A DNA stretch of 64,000 nucleotides. Origin: Nocardia aurea. GTDB lineage: Bacteria; Actinomycetota; Actinomycetes; Mycobacteriales; Mycobacteriaceae. The position numbers and the translations under genes were made by a program. Shown piece after piece: positions 61,883 to 64,000 of the stretch. Numbering within the stretch: the stretch's first letter is position 1; every line of letters begins with the position of its first letter. Under the pieces are notes generated by a model. It was not told where the DNA came from. It was given only the letters and a program-made list of their open reading frames with translations, and did not search any database. The stretch lies in assembly GCF_003123685.1 (NCBI RefSeq), contig NZ_QCYJ01000127.1, positions 310,001 to 374,000 of the forward strand, read 5' to 3'.

Positions 61883-62140
61883 GTGACTGACGCAACCCCC
61901 GCCCTGACCATGTACTCGACCACCTGGTGTGGTTACTGCCGGAGGCTGAAGAAGCAGCTCGAGGAATCGGGCATCAGCTACGTGGAGATCGATATCGAGC
62001 AGGATCCGGCCTCGGCCGAATTCGTCGGGAGCGTCAACAACGGCAATCACGTCGTGCCGACGGTGAAATTCGCCGACGGCTCCACCGCGACCAATCCGTC
62101 GCTCGCCGCCGTCAAAGAAGTACTCGCCACCCTCGCCTGA
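61883..62140 (+). CDS. mrx1: Mycoredoxin-1
   Basis: An 85-residue glutaredoxin-fold protein with the mycoredoxin active site WCGYC (Cys16 and Cys19) and the cis-proline loop HVVPTVKFADGS. It reduces mycothiol mixed disulfides using mycothiol. GTG 61883 is the start. The size, motif and position between uvrD2 and nudC match Rv3198A. A bidirectional hairpin follows. Confidence 0.93.
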   Translation: MTDATPALTMYSTTWCGYCRRLKKQLEESGISYVEIDIEQDPASAEFVGSVNNGNHVVPTVKFADGSTATNPSLAAVKEVLATLA

Positions 62141-62179
62141 GAAACCCTCGCCCGAGAACGGTTCCAGCCCACCCGGCCC

Positions 62180-62208
62180 CGGCCGTATCCCCGACGGGCA
62201 TACGGCCG
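62180..62208. terminator. Bidirectional terminator between mrx1 and nudC
   Basis: CGGCCGTAT (62180-62188) pairs perfectly with ATACGGCCG (62200-62208), nine bp with an eleven-base loop, between convergent genes. Confidence 0.75.
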
Positions 62209-62217
62209 CGGTCACGT

Positions 62218-63117
62218 TCAGTCCAGCGCGGCCCAGGATTCCACGATGGTCCTCGCGATCGAGATGGAACCGGGCAGCAGCAGTCGCGGACCCTCCCCAC
62301 GCGCGGACCAGTCCCCGTCTGTCAGCGCCGTTCTGACCTCGTCCCTGGTGAACCACTGCGCCTCGGCGATCTCACCGTCCGAGAAGACCAGCGGCTGTTC
62401 GGGATCGGCGACCGCGGCGAAACCGAGCATCAGCGAGCGCGGGAACGGCCACGGCTGGCTGCCCAGGTAGTGGATATCGCGCACGTCGAGACCCACCTCT
62501 TCCTTCATCTCGCGTTCCACGCACCGTTCGAGCGATTCGCCCGCCTCCACGAAACCGGCGAGGATCGAATACCGCCGCGGCGGCCAGGCGTGCTGGCGGG
62601 CCAGCAGGGCGCGATCGCCGCCGTCGTGGATCAGGCAGATGACCGCCGGGTCCAGACGCGGGAACTCCTCGGCGCCGTTCTCGGTAACGCGGGACCAGCC
62701 GCCCTTGATCGGCTCGGTCACCACCCCGTCGGCGGCATGGAATCCGGCACTGTCGTGCCAGTTCAGCAGCGCGAGCGCGGAGGTGAGCACCCCCGCGGTG
62801 AAGTCGTCGATCCCGTCGGCGAGCATGCGCAGATCGGACAGTTCACCGGTGAGATCGGTATCGCGCACCGCCCACAGATGTCTTCCTTCGGCGATACCGA
62901 GGAAAACCGCGGTGGGGTTCGGTTCGGCCGACCACTCGACGGCGGACTCCAGCACCAGGGCGCCCTCGGCGAAGCGGAACTGGCCCTTGCGGTTCAGCCG
63001 GAGCAGCCGTGCTTCGCTCCAGCCTTCCTTGAGAGCCTGGTCATCGGCCCGGAGCGTATCGGCCCGGTCGACGGCGGAACGCGACAGCAGCGGCACGGCA
63101 TTCAAGTCGAAAGACAC
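62218..63117 (-). CDS. nudC: NAD(+) diphosphatase NudC
   Basis: A 299-residue NUDIX hydrolase that cleaves NADH (and NAD caps on RNA) to NMNH and AMP. The Nudix box is GFVEAGESLERCVEREMKEE followed by VG, and the NADH-specific SQPWPFPRSLM lies after it. The N-terminal domain is present. The zinc ribbon of E. coli NudC seems lost: the region around WHDSAGFHAADG has no cysteines. In M. tuberculosis NudC is linked to isoniazid/ethionamide adduct tolerance. ATG 63117 is the start, and it is followed upstream by the potassium channel gene on the same strand. Confidence 0.9.
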   Translation of the reverse strand: MSFDLNAVPLLSRSAVDRADTLRADDQALKEGWSEARLLRLNRKGQFRFAEGALVLESAVEWSAEPNPTAVFLGIAEGRHLWAVRDTDLTGELSDLRMLADGIDDFTAGVLTSALALLNWHDSAGFHAADGVVTEPIKGGWSRVTENGAEEFPRLDPAVICLIHDGGDRALLARQHAWPPRRYSILAGFVEAGESLERCVEREMKEEVGLDVRDIHYLGSQPWPFPRSLMLGFAAVADPEQPLVFSDGEIAEAQWFTRDEVRTALTDGDWSARGEGPRLLLPGSISIARTIVESWAALD

Positions 63118-63132
63118 GCTTCGACACTAGTC

Positions 63133-64000
63133 TCATTTGAGCACGCGACGAATATAGAGCAGCTTGTCGCCGCTCTCGATGGCGTCGACCTCGGGTTCGC
63201 CCACGCGGATGAGGTCACCGTTGCGCACCACACCGAGCACGATATCGCTGAGATGGCGCGGGGAGCCGCCGATCTCGGACGGCTCCACATCGCGTTCGGC
63301 GACCGCGAATCCCTGTTCGGGCGTGAGCAGATCCTCCATGATCTCGACCACGGTGGGGGTGGTGGTGGCGATGCCGAGCAACCGGCCCGCCGTCTCCGAG
63401 GAAACCACCACCGAATCGGCGCCGGACTGGCGCAGCAGATGGGTGTTCTCGGCCTCGCGGATGGCGACGACGATCTTGGCCGCCTTGTTGAGTTCCCGCG
63501 CGGTCAGCGTGACGAGCACCGCGGTGTCGTCGCGGTTGGTGGCCACGATCACCGACGCCGCGTTCTGCACGCTCGCCAATCGCAGCACGTCGGACTGGGT
63601 GGCCGAACCGTGCACGGTCACCAGGCCCGCGTTGCCCGCGGCCTCCAGCGCGACGGTGTCGGTGTCGACGACCACGACATCAGCGGGTTGCACACCGTCG
63701 GCGATCATCGCGTGGATCGCGGTCCGTCCTTTCGTTCCGTATCCGACGACCACGGTGTGATTACGCACGCTGCGCCTCCAACGCTGAATCTTGAATGTCT
63801 GGCGGGAACGCTCGGTGAGCACACCGATGGTGGTACCGACGAGCACGATGAGGAACAGCAGCCGCAGCGGCGTGATGATGATGATGTTCGCGAGCCTGGC
63901 CTCGGGTGACACCGGGGCGATATCGCCGTAACCGGTGGTCGAGAGCGAGACCGTGGAGTAGTAGAACGCGTCGAGGAAGGAGATGTCCTCACCCGCGTTG
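63133..64000 (-). CDS. TrkA-gated potassium channel (Rv3200c-like), partial (N-terminus beyond the right edge)
   Basis: The frame is open to the window edge, so the first part of the gene is missing. The visible part starts in the pore helix. The selectivity filter TTGYGD (within STTGYGDIAP) and the second transmembrane helix (ANIIIITPLRLLFLIVLVG) are present. An RCK/TrkA_N Rossmann domain (TVVVGYGTKGRTAIHAM, then VVVDTD) and a TrkA_C domain (~VVEIMEDL to KLLYIRR) follow. It senses nucleotides and conducts potassium. It is 15 bases upstream of nudC on the same strand. Confidence 0.9.
   Translation of the reverse strand, partial: NAGEDISFLDAFYYSTVSLSTTGYGDIAPVSPEARLANIIIITPLRLLFLIVLVGTTIGVLTERSRQTFKIQRWRRSVRNHTVVVGYGTKGRTAIHAMIADGVQPADVVVVDTDTVALEAAGNAGLVTVHGSATQSDVLRLASVQNAASVIVATNRDDTAVLVTLTARELNKAAKIVVAIREAENTHLLRQSGADSVVVSSETAGRLLGIATTTPTVVEIMEDLLTPEQGFAVAERDVEPSEIGGSPRHLSDIVLGVVRNGDLIRVGEPEVDAIESGDKLLYIRRVLK

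Overview
The window comes from a high-GC, mycolate-type actinobacterium, most likely Nocardia or a close relative. GTG starts, 4-base start/stop overlaps and possible leaderless starts are common. There are four acyl-CoA synthetases, a FadE24/FadE23-type acyl-CoA dehydrogenase pair, a KstR-type steroid operator, a resuscitation-promoting factor and WhiB7. The right end reproduces the gene order of M. tuberculosis Rv3192 to Rv3200c. No rRNA, insertion sequence, phage gene or CRISPR array was seen; there is one tRNA gene (initiator Met).

Layout. 1-6961: a GT39-type membrane glycosyltransferase cut by the left edge, the fadE24-fadE23 operon behind a twin palindromic operator, a frameshifted DUF4328 membrane protein, a Tdi1-like protein, a lipoprotein and an ArsR-like regulator. 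7343-13168: two tandem paralogous acyl-CoA synthetases, a small membrane protein and a PepSY-TM protein. 13169-14346: about 1.2 kb of degenerate minisatellite DNA including a 100-bp tandem duplication. 14347-17921: a secreted glycine-zipper protein, a free-standing ADP-ribosyltransferase coupled to a 50-residue acidic ORF, and a sodium:solute symporter with a small membrane partner. 18550-21310: a tightly overlapping operon of pyruvoyl-dependent arginine decarboxylase, a GNAT-like transferase and a membrane GGDEF protein. 21332-27904: two TetR regulators, a DUF6319-like protein, a zinc alcohol dehydrogenase, an acyl-CoA synthetase and a DoxX protein with a long 11-residue repeat tail.

28301-35617: lactate monooxygenase, a SnoaL-like protein and a steroid-reductase-like protein diverging from a perfect KstR-type box, a DUF2231 protein, another acyl-CoA synthetase and a secretory lipase. 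35596-45361: a probable light or photo-oxidative stress locus. It has a lipocalin, a MerR regulator with a B12-binding domain (LitR/CarH type), an amine-oxidase-like flavoprotein, DUF1365, a cyclopropane-fatty-acid synthase-like methyltransferase, a TIGR01777 protein, an SDR and a fatty acid hydroxylase. Three matching operator-like sites with 11-bp direct repeats tie these genes together. 45548-47391: a NarL-type two-component pair.

47532-64000: initiator tRNA, Rpf, then the conserved block UPF0182, PPA1309, PDZ-Lon protease, zincin, ThiF-like, ABC1 kinase, whiB7 (with leader and attenuator), uvrD2, mycoredoxin, nudC and a TrkA-gated potassium channel cut by the right edge.

The strongest candidates for undescribed biology are the arginine decarboxylase/GNAT/GGDEF operon, the ADP-ribosyltransferase with its coupled mini-ORF, and the B12-photoreceptor-type regulon. 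A notable genome-level trait is repeated minisatellite expansion, both between genes and inside coding sequences.
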